Source: CAZMRF01 sp964568735 (GTDB lineage Bacteria > Acidobacteriota > Polarisedimenticolia > JACPZX01). From it: a stretch of DNA of 59,624 bases. Below, in pieces: positions 1 through 8,531 of the stretch. Both the position numbers and the translations under genes were made by a program. Position 1 is the first letter of the stretch. Each line of letters starts with the position of its first letter. Location: assembly GCA_964568735.1 (NCBI GenBank), contig CAZMRF010000027.1:1-59624 (forward strand), in the 5' to 3' direction. Below the pieces are notes generated by a model. The model made no database searches, was not told where the DNA came from, and saw nothing but the letters and a program-made list of their open reading frames with translations.

Positions 1-210
1 ACCGGAGTGATGGTGAGCCAGGGCACCTGCGATGCGAAGCAGAACTGCAGCTTCACCGGCTCCTGGAACGATCCGATCAAGAAGGCGCCGATCACGTCGC
101 GGATGACCACCCGCTGGACGAGCCCGACGACCCAGGTCTTCGAGATGTACGCCCCAGGCAAGGACGGCAAAGAGATGAAGATGATGGAGATCACCTACAA
201 GAAGAAGTAG
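1..210 (+). CDS. DUF1579 family protein, C-terminal part
   Basis: The reading frame is open from the window edge to a TAG at 208-210, so about 69 C-terminal residues of a truncated gene are visible. The tail combines a tryptophan strand (GSWNDP), a threonine-rich central strand and the closing motif VFEMYAPGKDGKEMKMMEI. This matches the end of the DUF1579 family, small beta-barrel-like proteins of unknown biochemical role that are common in Acidobacteria, Planctomycetes and related groups. The gene converges on the 284-1843 gene, and an inverted repeat lies between them. The start and any signal peptide lie outside the window. The family call is fairly sure; the function is unknown. Confidence 0.8.
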   Translation, partial: TGVMVSQGTCDAKQNCSFTGSWNDPIKKAPITSRMTTRWTSPTTQVFEMYAPGKDGKEMKMMEITYKKK

Positions 211-229
211 TCCGTCTTCCTCACCTCTC

Positions 230-275
230 AGCTCTCTCTCGGCCTCGAGTCGCCTCGCAGGCGCGAGAGAGAGCT
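230..275. terminator. bidirectional hairpin between convergent genes
   Basis: A perfect 12-bp inverted repeat has arms at 230-241 (AGCTCTCTCTCG) and 264-275 (CGAGAGAGAGCT) around a 22-nt loop. It sits exactly between the stop codons of two convergent genes. No T-tract follows on either strand, so intrinsic termination is inferred from position and symmetry only. Confidence 0.5.
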
Positions 276-283
276 GGACTTGC

Positions 284-1843
284 TCAGTAGGCCGACAGCG
301 TGTTCGTGCGGGAGTTCGCGACCCAGATCCGGGCGCCGTCGAAGGCGACCCCCTCCGGGATGTGACCGGCGGGATAAGTTCCCAGGACCACGCCGTCGGA
401 GACGCGGACCTGAGTGACGGTGTCGCTCCCGGCGTTCGACACCCAGACTGCCTGGCCGTCGAAGGCCACCTCGAAGGGCTGGAGTCCGACGGGAACCTGG
501 TGGACGATCGTGCCATCGGAAACCCGGATGGCCCACAGGCTGGATCCGGTGTTGTTCGTCACCCACATCCTGGTCCCGTCGAAAGCGATGCCGGCCGGGA
601 GTGAAAAGCCGGTGTAGGTCGCCACCTGGGCTCCGTCGGTCGTGCGGATCCTGACGACCTTGTTGGCTGTCGAGCAGGTCACCCACACGTCAACACCGTC
701 GAAGGCCATGCGCCGGGGGCCGGCGGGCACGCTGAAGGTGCCGAGGAGCTGCTTGTTGCTGGCGCGGATCTTCAGGATGGTGCTGGCGATGTAGTTGCCC
801 ACCCACATGTGCCTCCCGTCGAAGGTCATGGCATCGGGACCGCTGTCCGTACCGAGCCATCCCTGGAACGATCCATCGTCCAGGGAGAGAAGCGTGATTC
901 TTCCGGGGCTCCAGTTCGTCACCCACAGGGTCCTGCCGTCGCTGGCCGCCATGTCGGGGGTGTCCCCCGCATCGTAGGAGCCGACAATCGTCCCGGTGCG
1001 CGGATCGATCTTCGTGACCTTGTCCTCCACGTAGTCCGTGGCCCAGACGTAGCCTCCCTCGTAGACCGCGGTCAGGGGATGGATGCCGGCGGGCACCTGC
1101 CTTCCCGTCGTGTTCGCCTTCTCCCAGCGCAGCAGCGCGACGGCCATCGGGTTGAGCGGCGAGCCGGGTCCTCCCGGCGGCCCGGGCAGACCCGGCATGC
1201 CCGCGGGGCCCGGCGGCCCGGCGAGCCCGAGGGGCGACTCCCCCGGGTCCATTCCGGCAGGGGCGCCGAGCGTGATCTCCATCATGGGCTCGTGGCCTCC
1301 CCGGATGCTCTCCTTGGTGTCGAAGGTGAAGGTACCTCCTGATATCCCCGCCTCCAGGGCCATGCCGTAGTTGGGAAGGGTCCCGTCCACCCATGCCCTG
1401 GCCAGATCTGTGACGTCGAGGTTGATGAACCTGCCGATCATGGAAGGGTCGAGTGCGACGCGAGCCGCCTCGAAGTCCATGAGGGAGGGCTCACTGCCCA
1501 GCGAGAGCTGCGTCTCGGTCCAGGGATCCATGACGGGGCGTCCAACGAGATCTCCGCCCTGCGCCGCCCCCCGGAGGTAGAGGCGGACCGCGGCCCTTGC
1601 GACGTCGGCCCCGCTGACGCCATCGGGCAGCGTCGTCAGATCGAAGGAGAGATAGGCGACGGAGCCCTGCGTGCCGACCCGGAGCTCCTGCATGGCGCCG
1701 CGCGGGCCCTTGCTCGCCGCTCCCGCGACGAATGTGTCGGCGGTGATCGGAGCGTCCACGGCACATGGCTCGGACATGAGGCTGCCGAGCGGGATGAGGG
1801 CCGCCGTGATCCAGCGCGCGAGGGCCGGCCGGGCGGAGATCAC
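284..1843 (-). CDS. exported DNRLRE / collagen-like / beta-propeller protein (copy A)
   Basis: This is a secreted or surface protein of about 519 residues. After a weak signal-like N-terminus comes a DNRLRE-type domain (roughly residues 35-200; strands such as VAYLSFDLTTLP and INLDVTDLARAWVDG). A collagen-like Gly-Pro-Pro stretch follows near residues 205-230, and then a run of about seven YVTN/NHL-type blades, each carrying a version of FDGxxxWVxN. Such propellers usually mediate binding rather than catalysis. The frame is open further upstream to a TTG at 1924, but the GTG at 1843 has a GAGGA Shine-Dalgarno about nine bases away and leaves a short gap after the paralogous gene at 1899. The two genes therefore look like an operon born from tandem duplication. 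The ligand is unknown. Confidence 0.8.
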   Translation of the reverse strand: MISARPALARWITAALIPLGSLMSEPCAVDAPITADTFVAGAASKGPRGAMQELRVGTQGSVAYLSFDLTTLPDGVSGADVARAAVRLYLRGAAQGGDLVGRPVMDPWTETQLSLGSEPSLMDFEAARVALDPSMIGRFINLDVTDLARAWVDGTLPNYGMALEAGISGGTFTFDTKESIRGGHEPMMEITLGAPAGMDPGESPLGLAGPPGPAGMPGLPGPPGGPGSPLNPMAVALLRWEKANTTGRQVPAGIHPLTAVYEGGYVWATDYVEDKVTKIDPRTGTIVGSYDAGDTPDMAASDGRTLWVTNWSPGRITLLSLDDGSFQGWLGTDSGPDAMTFDGRHMWVGNYIASTILKIRASNKQLLGTFSVPAGPRRMAFDGVDVWVTCSTANKVVRIRTTDGAQVATYTGFSLPAGIAFDGTRMWVTNNTGSSLWAIRVSDGTIVHQVPVGLQPFEVAFDGQAVWVSNAGSDTVTQVRVSDGVVLGTYPAGHIPEGVAFDGARIWVANSRTNTLSAY

Positions 1844-1898
1844 CGGCTGGCTTCCTCGAGATGGAGCGCCGCATCCAGTTGTTTCGATCGCATCATCG

Positions 1899-3482
1899 TC
1901 AGAGCTTCGAAACCGTGTTACCAAGAGAGTTCGCGACCCAGAGGTTGACGCCGTCGAAAGCGATGCCCTCTGGAGCTGAGCCGACGGGCCAGGTCCCGAG
2001 AGGAGTTCCGTCTCCTGTCCTGAGCGTCGTGACCGTCCCGCTCCCGCGGTTCACGACCCAGAGGGTCTCCCCGTCGAAGGCGAGCGCCACCGGGTCGAGT
2101 CCGACGGCGTAGGAGCCGAGTAGCGCGCCGTCGGAGATCGAGAGCTTCAGGACGCTGTCGGTGTCCTTGCTCGCGATCCACAGGCTCGCCCCATCGAAGA
2201 TCACGCCCTTGGGTGCTGCGCCGGCGGGAAAGGTCCCGAGGAGGGTGCCGTCGTCAGCGGAGAGCTGCGTCACCGTGCCGTCGACGGAGTTGGTGATCCA
2301 GATGTGAGATCCATCATGGGCGATTCCCGCCGGCCCCGCTCCCGCCGGGTAGGTCCCGAGCAGGGCGCCGTCCGAGGCACGAAGCCGCGTGACGGCGCCG
2401 GCCCCCGAGCAGGCCACCCAGATGCTGGAGCCGTCGAATGCGATGGCAACCGGATCCGCGCCCACGCTGAAGACTCCCTGCACGGTGCCGTCCAAGGCTC
2501 GCACCTTCGTGACGGTGTCGTCGTCCTCGTTGGCGACCCAGAGGCTCACGCCGTCGAAGGTCATCCCGCCGGGGCCGTTCCCCACGATCACGGTGGACTG
2601 GAGCGCACCGTCGGTAGCCCTGTGGCGGGTGATCGTCCCGCTGGCGTGGTTCGAGACCCAGAGGCTCGTGCCGTCCCAGACGATCCCCGAAGGAGTCGTT
2701 CCCGTCAGGGCCGTCATCCCCGTCTGAAGCGCCCGATACCAGCGCCTCGCGGCGAGGCGGAGAGGGTTGATCGAAGTGCCCGGCTGTCCGACGGCACCCG
2801 GCGGGCCCGCGGGTCCCACGGGCCCATCCGGGCCCGGAGGGCCTCCCAGGAACTGGTTATCAGGAGGAGGTGCCGTGCGCCACTCGAGGGTGAGCTCGAG
2901 CTCGGGCTCGTGACCCCCCTGCGCGTTTTCCTTGCTGTCGAAGGCGAGCGCCGTCGCGGCGCTCGCGGGCACGAGCGCGAGACCCTCGTTGGGTATCGCG
3001 CCGTCGAGCCAGCCGCGCACGACGCTCGTCACGTCCAATACCAGGAAGCTCCTGCGCTGATCGCCCGTCACCTGAACGCCCTCGACCTCGAAGGTGCCGA
3101 GGGCCGGCGGGGCGGCATCGCCGACGCTCGCCTCGCTCCACGCTTCCTCGACGCGTGCCACGTTGACCGAGCCCGCGTGGGAAACGCGGCTGACCCAGAG
3201 CTTGAGCGTGGCCTTCGCGATGCCGGAGCCGGTCACGCCCTCCGGAAGGACGGCAAGGTCGAATCTGACGAGCGCGGCGGATCGGCCTTCGCCCCCTACC
3301 TGGAGCGAGTGCCTGGATCCCGGCGGGACCTTGTCGCGGCCGGGGAGGGCCAGGGATGCATCATCGGTGAGGGTCGCTGTCACGGCGCGCACCGGAGAGG
3401 CCACGGCGCCGAGCAATCCGAGGGCGATGACGCCATGGAGCAGGCCCGGCGCTCTGGATAGACCCTTCCCCTTGCGGTGCAC
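1899..3482 (-). CDS. exported DNRLRE / collagen-like / beta-propeller protein (copy B)
   Basis: This paralogue of the downstream gene has the same order of parts. A signal peptide with hydrophobic core VIALGLLGAVA and an SPVRA cleavage region is followed by a DNRLRE domain (RSAALVRFDLAVLPEGVTG, then LVLDVTSVVRGWLDG). A collagen-like segment (GGPPGPDGPVGPAGPPG) and about seven propeller blades of the type FDGxSLWVAN, spaced 40-42 residues apart, come next. The frame is open to 3995, but GTG at 3482 gives the signal peptide directly, so I chose it. The blades here are more regular than in copy A. The product is about 527 residues, probably secreted or cell-surface bound. Its function is not known; structural or adhesive roles are an inference from the collagen-like linker and propeller. 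Confidence 0.8.
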   Translation of the reverse strand: MHRKGKGLSRAPGLLHGVIALGLLGAVASPVRAVTATLTDDASLALPGRDKVPPGSRHSLQVGGEGRSAALVRFDLAVLPEGVTGSGIAKATLKLWVSRVSHAGSVNVARVEEAWSEASVGDAAPPALGTFEVEGVQVTGDQRRSFLVLDVTSVVRGWLDGAIPNEGLALVPASAATALAFDSKENAQGGHEPELELTLEWRTAPPPDNQFLGGPPGPDGPVGPAGPPGAVGQPGTSINPLRLAARRWYRALQTGMTALTGTTPSGIVWDGTSLWVSNHASGTITRHRATDGALQSTVIVGNGPGGMTFDGVSLWVANEDDDTVTKVRALDGTVQGVFSVGADPVAIAFDGSSIWVACSGAGAVTRLRASDGALLGTYPAGAGPAGIAHDGSHIWITNSVDGTVTQLSADDGTLLGTFPAGAAPKGVIFDGASLWIASKDTDSVLKLSISDGALLGSYAVGLDPVALAFDGETLWVVNRGSGTVTTLRTGDGTPLGTWPVGSAPEGIAFDGVNLWVANSLGNTVSKL

Positions 3483-3763
3483 GAGCGGATTCCCCCCGTC
3501 TGCCGCAGCGTGGCGAGCGAGGCCGCGAAATCCCCGGGCGGCCTCCGGGGACGCGGACACGGACCCGCCACTCCTCGAGTCTGGGTTGTGCGGCGGGACC
3601 CCGGGGGATGGGCCAGATCGCGCCCGGGCAGGCTGAGAATGTACATGGTCGAAGGCCCGAAGGGTAGGGAGAGAGGTGAGAATATCACCGGCGGGCGGTG
3701 TGCAGATTCCGGATTTTCGGGTTCTCGGCCGATGACCCCGTCGCCGGCCGGGCCGGCCTCCTG

Positions 3764-3874
3764 GTTGCCCAGAGTCAGGGTGCCGCCCTGGACGAGCTCG
3801 AGAGGAATCTACGCGAAATCCTCGCGATGCTTCTCGAGGATGGCGACCCGAAGCTCGAATCCGAGCTCGTTGGG
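3764..3874 (+). pseudogene. HicB-like antitoxin remnant
   Basis: This short open stretch encodes SQGAALDELERNLREILA followed by MLLEDGDPKLESELVG. It resembles the core helix-strand region of HicB-type antitoxins (SQG, then a DELxxNLRE helix). No start codon with a ribosome site and no matching N-terminal strands are found in the same frame, and no HicA toxin is seen beside it. The frame runs on into the glycosyltransferase gene. It reads as a decayed remnant inside the 540-bp gap between 3482 and 4022; the rest of that gap shows nothing recognisable. Confidence 0.35.
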
Positions 3875-4021
3875 TCAGGTAGCGCACCACCTCAAGGGCG
3901 AGCGCCCCTCGATCGTCGAGCAGAGCGGCCTCCGTTGACCGTGGACCTGTCCGGCGATCCGCGGTCGGTTCGTCACGCCGGCGCGAAGGATCCACTCACA
4001 CCCGTGGCTCTATCATCATGG

Positions 4022-5887
4022 ATGGGTCCGGATGAGACCATGACGTACATCGCGAGCGGCCAGAACGACCGGGGCGCGGAGCCCCGCTCCCGGTCCTGGT
4101 CCGGCGAGCTCCTCATCCTGATCGCGGCCGCCGCGCTGCTGTTCGCCGGTCTGGGCGAGAGCAGCCTTCGGCACTCCGAGGTGCGCTGGGCCGAGGTCGC
4201 GCGCGAGATGCTCCTCAGCGGCGACTTCCTGCATCCCACCATCGGCTGGCGCCCCTACTTCGACAAGCCGCTGGCGACCTACTGGCTGGTGGTGGGCGCC
4301 GCGGCGCTCACGGGCCAGGTGGATGAGTGGGCGGCTCGGGCTCCCAGCGCGCTCGCGGGGGTGATCGCCGTCCTGGCGACGATGTGGATCGGCCGGAGGC
4401 TCTGGTCCGTTAGGACGGGGCGGATCGCGGGCCTGCTGCTCCTGACGGCCTATGGGTTTCTACTCTGGGGGCGGAACGCCCAGGCGGATATGGAGAATCT
4501 CGCCGCGATCGTCCTCGCGGTGGCGTGGTACTGGACCAGGAGTGAGAGGCCGACCTTCTCGACCTGGCTCGGTTTCTGGCTCATCGCCTTCCTGGGCGCG
4601 CTGACGAAGGGGCTGCCGGCGGTCATGGTTCCGGTGCTCATCGTGCTGCCCGACGTCGTTGCGCAGCGGCGCTGGCGCCGGGTGCTGACGCCCTCCCATG
4701 CGCTTGCCGCGTGCATCGGGCTGCTCGTCTACCTGGCGCCCTTCCTGTACGCCCGGTACACGGTGCCCGCGGGCTACGGCGAGAGCGGCCTGGCGTTTGT
4801 GTTTCGGGAGAACTTCATCCGCTACTTCCGGCCCTTCGACCACCAGGGGCCGATCCATCTGTACTTCCTCTACCTCCCCTTCCTGCTGCTGCCGTGGTCG
4901 CCGCTCCTTCTTGCGGCGATCTTCGGGTGCTTCAGGATCCGGAAGGAGATGGATCGCCCCACGCGGTGGCTCGTCACGGGCACGATGATCGCCTTCGTGT
5001 TCTTCACGCTGTCGGGATCTCGCCGCGGCTACTACATTCTGCCCCTCCTTCCGTTTTGCGCCTTGATGATCGCGGTGATCTTCGCCCACGTGCGCGCCCC
5101 CTCGATCGCGCACATTCGCCTATGGGGACTGCGCGTCCAGGGGGTGCTGCTCGGCGCGCTCGTGGCGCTGGAGCTGGCCGCGGTTCCCGTCGGGAGGCTC
5201 GCCAGCGGGTGGTTCGGCCTGGAGCTCACGCGCGAATCCCTGCTCGCGGGGCCCGTGGTCGCCTCCGTGGCCCTGATCCTCGGCTATGCCGGGTATCGCC
5301 TCGCTTCATGGAGCCCGGACAGACCATCGAGAGCGCTCACGGCGATGGCCGGGGCCGCGATCGGACTGGCGGGCGGATTCGTCTGCCTCCAGCACGACCT
5401 GCCAGCGACGACCCGATCGGACCGCGAATTCGCCCTGAGACTCGCCGAGGAAACCAGGGGCATGGCTCCCGACGACATCGGTGTTTTCAGGGACAAGGGG
5501 TCGACCCTTCTCTTCTATATGAAAGCGGAGGGCCCGCTCACGCTCCTGAAGGACGAGGATGACCTCCGGCGCTTCCTGTCGGCGGACCACCGGCATGTCG
5601 TCGTGACTCGCCGGCGATCCCTCTCCGACGCGCGCGGTGCCGTGCTCGATCTGCTGCGGGAGCCACCCTCTCTCGTTCAGAACATGGCTCGCCGGTCGAG
5701 GGAGCCCGACAGCGCCGATTGGTTGGCCTGGCTGAGCCCCGGGCGCCCCCGGGCCACGGCGTCCACCGCCGGGGCCGCGAAGGGTCCCCGACGGCCGGTC
5801 GCGGGAGGGATGGACGAGGTCTATCGGGCCCGGGACACCCGCCTCCAGCGCGAGGTCGCGGTCAAGGTGCTCCCGGCCGGGCGGTGA
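4022..5887 (+). CDS. ArnT-like lipid-linked sugar glycosyltransferase (GT39/GT83 type)
   Basis: This integral membrane glycosyltransferase has about 621 residues and roughly 11-12 hydrophobic segments. Near the N-terminus it carries the conserved loop SEVRWAEVAREMLLSGDF followed by RPYFDKPLATYW, the signature region of ArnT/PMT-type enzymes that transfer a sugar from an undecaprenyl carrier to a periplasmic acceptor. The conserved acidic residues sit in the first periplasmic loop. ATG at 4022 or 4040 fits; the long in-frame extension upstream is not membrane-protein-like. The last ~30 residues do not belong to this family: they read as the N-lobe of a Ser/Thr kinase (see 5801-5887). The normal stop therefore appears lost, or the end was replaced. 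The acceptor and sugar are unknown; the second ArnT-like gene (11784) is the closer match to ArnT. Confidence 0.85.
   Translation: MGPDETMTYIASGQNDRGAEPRSRSWSGELLILIAAAALLFAGLGESSLRHSEVRWAEVAREMLLSGDFLHPTIGWRPYFDKPLATYWLVVGAAALTGQVDEWAARAPSALAGVIAVLATMWIGRRLWSVRTGRIAGLLLLTAYGFLLWGRNAQADMENLAAIVLAVAWYWTRSERPTFSTWLGFWLIAFLGALTKGLPAVMVPVLIVLPDVVAQRRWRRVLTPSHALAACIGLLVYLAPFLYARYTVPAGYGESGLAFVFRENFIRYFRPFDHQGPIHLYFLYLPFLLLPWSPLLLAAIFGCFRIRKEMDRPTRWLVTGTMIAFVFFTLSGSRRGYYILPLLPFCALMIAVIFAHVRAPSIAHIRLWGLRVQGVLLGALVALELAAVPVGRLASGWFGLELTRESLLAGPVVASVALILGYAGYRLASWSPDRPSRALTAMAGAAIGLAGGFVCLQHDLPATTRSDREFALRLAEETRGMAPDDIGVFRDKGSTLLFYMKAEGPLTLLKDEDDLRRFLSADHRHVVVTRRRSLSDARGAVLDLLREPPSLVQNMARRSREPDSADWLAWLSPGRPRATASTAGAAKGPRRPVAGGMDEVYRARDTRLQREVAVKVLPAGR
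5801..5887 (+). pseudogene. Ser/Thr kinase N-lobe fragment fused to glycosyltransferase tail
   Basis: The last codons of the glycosyltransferase frame read GGMDEVYRARDTRLQREVAV followed by KVLPAG. This is the glycine-loop and VAVK region of bacterial PknB-type kinases (normally GGMGEVYRARDTRL...VAIKVLP). It stops at TGA straight after the lysine strand, so the rest of the kinase is absent. One glycine of the loop is Asp. This looks like the leftover 5' end of a kinase gene joined in frame by deletion. Confidence 0.65.
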
Positions 5888-5977
5888 ACCATTTCCGCAC
5901 GCTGCTATCGCGAGCGGATAATCATGATGACACCGGGAACCTGGCACGGCCCTGTAGGCGGCCATCAGTCGGACTGG

Positions 5978-5983
5978 TATAGT
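5978..5983 (+). promoter_or_regulatory. possible -10 element upstream of the efflux operon
   Basis: TATAGT lies 62 bases upstream of the ATG chosen for the outer-membrane factor, in a 158-bp gap. No good -35 box is present 16-18 bases upstream. If real, it also argues against the TTG start at 5983, which would lie inside the promoter. Confidence 0.25.
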
Positions 5984-6045
5984 TGAGGCCTCTGCTCGTT
6001 CTGGTCGGAAGATGGACGCTGCCGAGATGCCCTCGCGACGCGGTG

Positions 6046-7461
6046 ATGAGAATCGACGGCACAAGGGAGCGCGGCCAGTTCCTCTCATCGATGATGATCG
6101 CGCTTCTCGCCTGCGCGATCGCCGCTGGATGCGTCCGCTACGAGGCGAGGCCGCTTGTGCCGGAAGCGACCCTCGACACCCTCGAAGCGCGGCGGCTGGA
6201 TGCCCCGGAGCTGGAAGAGTTCCTCCGGAAGAACGCAGGCGTGGCCGAATGGCCGCCTGCGGCATGGGATCTCGACGCACTGACCCTCGCGGCGCTGTAC
6301 TACAGCCCCGATCTCGACGTGGCACGGGCACGCTGGGGCATCGCGAAGGCGCAGACCGTGACAGCTGGGGCTCGCCCCAACCCGACGGCGAGCGCCCTGA
6401 TGGGCTACAACGCGAGCGCCGCGGCCGGAGTCACCCCCTGGATCCCGGAGCTCCTGCTCGGCCTCCCCGTGGAGACGGCAGGCAAGCGAGGGAGCCGCAT
6501 CTCGGAGTCACGCCACCTCTCGGAAGCGGCGCGTCTCGATGTGATCTCCGCGGCGTGGGGTGTTCGCAGCCGTGTGCGCCGCGCCTTCCTCGCTGTGAAC
6601 GTCGTGCAGCGCACCGAACGTCTGCTTGCTGCGCAGCTTGACCTGGAATCCGAGGGTGTCAAGCTGCTCGAGAGACAGCATCAGGCAGGGGAGGTCTCGG
6701 GCAACGAGGTGACGGTGGCGCGCATTGCGCTCGACCACACGAAGCTGGAGGTGCTCGAGGCGGGGCGGAGAAGCCGGGAGGCGCTGATCGATCTGGCGCA
6801 AGCGATGGGCATGCCCTCCGCCGAGCTCGAAGGGATCGATCTCTCCTTCGATGCCCTGGAGCGTGTCGACCTCGAGCTGCCCACGCGGGAGATTCAGCAT
6901 CGGGCCCTCGTCAGCCGCACGGACATCCTGGGGGCCCTCTCGCGCTATGAGGCCAGTCAGTCCGCGTTGAGGCTGGAGATCGCGAAGCAGTACCCCGATA
7001 TCGACATCGGCGCCGGCTTCCAGCTCGATCAGACCGACAGCAAGTGGACCCTGTCGCTCTCCCTGCCGATTCCGATCCCCGGCAGGAGCAAGGGGCCAAT
7101 CGCCGAGGCCGAGGCGCGGCGCGCGGTCGAGGCCGCGCAGTTCCTGGCGTTGCAGGCGCAGGTGATCGGCCGGATCCAGCGGGCCATCGCTGCCTGCCGG
7201 GCTGCGAAGCAGAGCGTCACCGCGGCCGACACCATCCTGTCGCATCTGCAGCGCGCCGAGGACACCATGGAGTCCGCCTACCGGCTCGGCGAGATCTCGC
7301 GGATCGATCTGGTAGGCGCGCAACTCGAGGTGTCGGCCGGCAGGATGGCTCGGCTCGAAGCCCTCTCTCGCGCGCAGGAGGCGGTGGGAGCCCTGGAGGA
7401 GGCCATGCAGAGTCCGCTTCAGATGGATGGTTGGGTCCTGATCGGGCGTGACGATGAGTAG
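6046..7461 (+). CDS. TolC-family outer-membrane efflux lipoprotein
   Basis: This predicted outer-membrane channel (OEP/TolC family, CusC/CzcC-like) has about 471 residues and is the exit duct of a tripartite efflux pump. From ATG 6046 the N-terminus is a lipoprotein signal with hydrophobic stretch MMIALLACAIAAGC, whose Cys would be lipidated. The body is dominated by long alpha-helical repeats rich in Leu, Ala, Glu and Arg, with the characteristic arrangement ALYYSPDLDVARARWGIAKA near residue 75 and a repeated half starting around residue 260. It overlaps the next gene by eight bases and heads an operon with the membrane-fusion protein and RND permease. The substrate cannot be told from this subunit. 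Confidence 0.9.
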   Translation: MRIDGTRERGQFLSSMMIALLACAIAAGCVRYEARPLVPEATLDTLEARRLDAPELEEFLRKNAGVAEWPPAAWDLDALTLAALYYSPDLDVARARWGIAKAQTVTAGARPNPTASALMGYNASAAAGVTPWIPELLLGLPVETAGKRGSRISESRHLSEAARLDVISAAWGVRSRVRRAFLAVNVVQRTERLLAAQLDLESEGVKLLERQHQAGEVSGNEVTVARIALDHTKLEVLEAGRRSREALIDLAQAMGMPSAELEGIDLSFDALERVDLELPTREIQHRALVSRTDILGALSRYEASQSALRLEIAKQYPDIDIGAGFQLDQTDSKWTLSLSLPIPIPGRSKGPIAEAEARRAVEAAQFLALQAQVIGRIQRAIAACRAAKQSVTAADTILSHLQRAEDTMESAYRLGEISRIDLVGAQLEVSAGRMARLEALSRAQEAVGALEEAMQSPLQMDGWVLIGRDDE

Positions 7462-8530
7462 GCGCGCGCGCTCGATGGGAATTGTCCTGCTGGTCGTAGC
7501 CGTGGCCGTGCTCGGGGTTGTCATCGCGCGCAGGCTGCGCGGGCCGGCGGCGGGTGTCGACGGTGAGTTGACGACGGAGGTCGCCGTGCGCGTGGGCGTG
7601 ATCCAGCGGGCGACGCTGCATCGCTACGTCACGGCGTTCGGAAGGGTGACTCCTGAGCCCCCCGCCCAGGGCACGTCCCCGGCCGACGTGATCGTCGGCT
7701 CCTCCGCCAGCGGGCTCCTGGTGGGGATTGACTGCGAGGAAGGCCGGAGGGTGCGGGCAGGAGATACGCTGTTCCGGCTGGACAGCCGTCTCGCAGAGGT
7801 GGCCGTCACCCGGGCCAGACAGGCACTCGACTTCGCGGAGAAGACCTTGCATCGGCAGCAGAGCTTGATGGAGGTCGACGGGACCTCGAGCAAGGCGCTC
7901 CTGGGAGCGGAGCAGGATCGGAATGCCGCCCGCAGTGATCTCACCGCTTCGGAGACGCAGCTGGCCCTGCTCCGGATCACGGCTCCGGTCGCCGGCACCG
8001 TCGTTCGGATCGATGCTCACGTGGGGCAATCGGTCGAGACGAACACCCCGCTGGCGAGGGTCATCGACCTCGATCGGCTCGTGGTGCAGGCGGCAGTGCC
8101 GAGTCGGGAAGCCGCACTGCTGCGGGCAGGGCAGGCCGTCGTCTTCGGGCCGGAAGGCTCCCCCGGAGGGAAGCTGATCCGCGTCGGAACGGATATCGAC
8201 CAGGCCACCGACACGGTACCGATTCGGGCCAGCATCCCTGCCGGTGCCGACTTCCAGCCCGGACGGTTCCTCGAGCTGCGCATCGTGGCCGAGGAGCGGC
8301 TCGATCGACTCGCTGTCGAGGAGGCCGGGGTCGTGACTCGTCCGGGAGAGGGCACGTGGATCGTTCTTGTCCAGGGAGACCAGGCGGTCCGGAAGCCGGT
8401 GACAGCCGGCCTCGAGGAGGGCGGCCTCGTCGAGGTGATGGGAGAGGGCCTGAAGGAAGGCATGCCGGTGGTCACGGACGAGGCCTACAGCCTCCCGGAG
8501 CAGACGAAGATCCGGATCCTGGGAAGCTGA
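7454..8530 (+). CDS. RND efflux membrane-fusion protein (HlyD/CusB-like)
   Basis: This periplasmic adaptor has about 358 residues. It has an N-terminal membrane anchor (SMGIVLLVVAVAVLGVVIA, residues ~8-27), a barrel-sandwich/lipoyl half, a short helical hairpin near residues 115-160, the second lipoyl half with ITAPVAGTVVRIDAHVGQSV, and C-terminal beta-barrel and membrane-proximal domains. It bridges the RND permease and the TolC-type channel. ATG 7454 follows a GTG at 7448 in the same frame; either may be used, and both overlap the end of the upstream gene, so translation is probably coupled. No His/Met-rich metal-binding N-terminus is seen, so drug, lipid or organic-acid export is more likely than copper or silver. 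Confidence 0.9.
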   Translation: MSRRARSMGIVLLVVAVAVLGVVIARRLRGPAAGVDGELTTEVAVRVGVIQRATLHRYVTAFGRVTPEPPAQGTSPADVIVGSSASGLLVGIDCEEGRRVRAGDTLFRLDSRLAEVAVTRARQALDFAEKTLHRQQSLMEVDGTSSKALLGAEQDRNAARSDLTASETQLALLRITAPVAGTVVRIDAHVGQSVETNTPLARVIDLDRLVVQAAVPSREAALLRAGQAVVFGPEGSPGGKLIRVGTDIDQATDTVPIRASIPAGADFQPGRFLELRIVAEERLDRLAVEEAGVVTRPGEGTWIVLVQGDQAVRKPVTAGLEEGGLVEVMGEGLKEGMPVVTDEAYSLPEQTKIRILGS

Positions 8531-8531
8531 G

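Noticed and set aside
1899..3995. 698-residue start for copy B of the exported proteins
   Set aside because: The N-terminal 170 residues of the long frame are Arg/Pro-rich and not protein-like. The signal peptide appears only from GTG 3482.
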